A stretch of 64,000 nt of DNA, taken from Peribacillus simplex (lineage in GTDB: Bacteria; Bacillota; Bacilli; Bacillales; DSM-1321). A program made the position numbers and the translations under genes. Of this stretch, positions 63,012 to 64,000 are shown one piece after another. The DNA is taken from positions 62,001 to 126,000 of the forward strand of contig NZ_FTMX01000005.1 of NCBI RefSeq assembly GCF_900156045.1, in the 5' to 3' direction. Every line of letters starts with the position of its first letter. Within the stretch, counting starts at the first letter, position 1. The notes under the pieces were generated by a model that saw only the letters and a list, made by a program, of their open reading frames with translations, did not search any database and was not told the DNA's origin.

Positions 63012-63479
63012 TTACCTGACGAAAAACTCCGGTGGTTCAATTCCGAGTGTTCTAAGATAGATATAGCCTTGTCCCCTATGATGGATCTCATTTTCCAAGG
63101 CGTATTGAAGCCTATCAAAGTGGCTTTGTGCGGGACCGAAAAAGGGATCCTTTTCTACAACTGCGAGCGTTTCCTCGGTCATTTCCTCCCACAGTTTCCT
63201 AGTATCATCCCTTACTGCTTCGCATGTTGAAACTAGTTCCTCTTTGGTGGTAATTCCAGCAAACGAATCTGGATACTCCCAAACACTAAGTGCGATGCCA
63301 CGCATATATCCAGTTTCAATGTTCATGATTTCTTTAACCATCTCTGCGAAAGGGCGAAGCTTCCCGGCCGGGCTATAGTGAAATAATTCCTCTTCAGGAA
63401 AGGCTTCAACCACCCGCATCGTTAATCTCCTGTTGCCTTCCAATATATTTAACAAACCCTCTTTCGATAGAACCACCAT
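63012..63479 (-). CDS. DinB/YfiT-type four-helix protein
   Basis: The 155-residue protein matches the DinB family: an N-terminal helix with three-helix core, FAEMVKEIMNIETGYMRGIA near residue 63 and ENEIHHRGQGYIYLRTLGI near 129-147, where the HHRGQ histidine pattern is the usual metal site. Some members are DNA-damage induced or thiol S-transferases (bacillithiol-dependent). The earlier metal histidine seems replaced here (MVKEIMNIE), so activity is uncertain. AAAGGAGAG precedes the ATG. Confidence 0.78.
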   Translation of the reverse strand: MVVLSKEGLLNILEGNRRLTMRVVEAFPEEELFHYSPAGKLRPFAEMVKEIMNIETGYMRGIALSVWEYPDSFAGITTKEELVSTCEAVRDDTRKLWEEMTEETLAVVEKDPFFGPAQSHFDRLQYALENEIHHRGQGYIYLRTLGIEPPEFFVR

Positions 63480-63864
63480 TTCACTCTCCTTTGAGAAATA
63501 CTCTGTATAGAAGTTCTGGGGAAAATCGAAAAGTCCTGCAACTCCTGCAAATTTCTGAATGTAAAGTTTGTACAGCTTTTTTTACTACTGGGGGCAGCTT
63601 CCTAAAAGTATCATTTTCCTTATACACTTTATGAAATGAATAGGAGCATTAAAACAGAGACGTTTTTTTACTTTTAGAGATATAAAGTTATAGTAGCGTT
63701 AACTGTGGTAGCGTAATATCTGGAAGGGAATTCTCATTTGGTAAATATTGATTAAATCTTTTATTTATTATACGATTCAATTAGTTATATATTTCCAACC
63801 AACAATATGCTTATACGTAATGGATATCATTCATAACGGAGTCACTAGAAAGGGAGAGAAGCAA
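63480..63864. other. Divergent intergenic region
   Basis: About 385 AT-rich bases between the DinB-type gene and the VOC gene at the right edge. I see no gene, repeat or clear promoter beyond AT-rich -10-like stretches. Confidence 0.35.
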
Positions 63865-64000
63865 ATGATTAACAAAATCGGTCAAATCATGTTATATGTA
63901 AATAACCAAGACGAGTCATTGAAATTTTGGACGGAAAAATTCGGTTTTAGTGTAATTTCTGAAGAAGATAATGGCCAAGGGCTAAGATGGATTGAAATAG
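63865..64000 (+). CDS. Glyoxalase/VOC family protein (partial, N-terminus only)
   Basis: ATG 63865 has AAGGGAGAG upstream and opens a frame that runs to the window edge (45 codons). MINKIGQIMLYVNNQDESLK followed by FWTEKFGFSVISEE is the standard first betaalphabeta module of VOC proteins, where the first metal ligand or substrate pocket lies. The rest is outside the window. Confidence 0.78.
   Translation, partial: MINKIGQIMLYVNNQDESLKFWTEKFGFSVISEEDNGQGLRWIEI

Noticed and set aside
1-64000. tRNA, rRNA, CRISPR arrays, prophage genes, complete insertion sequences
   Set aside because: Looked for by eye and not found; no transposase, integrase, cas gene or regularly spaced repeat array was seen.

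Overview
This is a low-GC Gram-positive chromosome segment, most likely from a Bacillaceae soil bacterium. The arginase/RocE pair, the ydaO-type c-di-AMP riboswitch, frequent TTG starts, AAGGAGG ribosome binding sites and DUF2294/DUF2935 proteins all fit a Bacillus or Peribacillus relative. The genus is an inference. No rRNA, tRNA, CRISPR array, phage or complete insertion sequence was seen. Two copies of a ~220-bp MITE-like repeat are present.

Positions 1-7.1 kb hold housekeeping and peripheral genes: a partial MOP/SpoVB-like flippase, rocE (arginine/ornithine permease), rocF (arginase), an exported protein and a Rossmann-fold protein. Positions 7.4-13.1 kb form an amide/ureide catabolic operon: YtcJ-type amidohydrolase, M20 carbamoylase, a two-gene sodium:solute symporter and a nitrilase-family amidase. 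An NlpC/P60 peptidase follows.

Positions 15.4-23.1 kb are a potassium-uptake locus. A c-di-AMP riboswitch with a readable antiterminator/terminator pair precedes a small membrane ORF and kdpFABC. A KdpD-like protein follows; it has two tandem KdpD/USP sensor halves, no histidine kinase, and apparently an ATT start codon. Positions 23.2-29 kb hold single genes: an S9 peptidase, a diguanylate cyclase, a methyltransferase, a small Lsm-like protein and a SUMF1-domain protein.

Positions 29.3-46.5 kb are catabolic. A sigma-54 activator sits directly upstream of a near-perfect -24/-12 promoter driving a tartrate/malate-type dehydrogenase, an aldehyde dehydrogenase and an SDR; an ACS-family MFS transporter is next. 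Then come an AbgB-like M20 hydrolase, a complete Dpp-type ABC importer, a decayed second YtcJ-type amidohydrolase and another M20 hydrolase.

Positions 46.6-55.1 kb hold a GntR regulator divergent from a seven-gene operon: two CaiB-type CoA-transferases, HMG-CoA lyase, CitMHS transporter, CitE-like lyase and a split AtuA/DUF1446 pair. This looks like a pathway for a branched di- or tricarboxylic acid, probably ending in acetyl-CoA plus acetoacetate or pyruvate. I know no standard pathway with exactly this set, so it is the best candidate for something undescribed.

Positions 55.3-64 kb hold a DUF2935 protein, a second GntR regulator with three tandem SDR genes, a missed 51-residue acidic protein, a lysozyme-like exoenzyme, a DUF402 protein, VOC proteins and a DinB protein.
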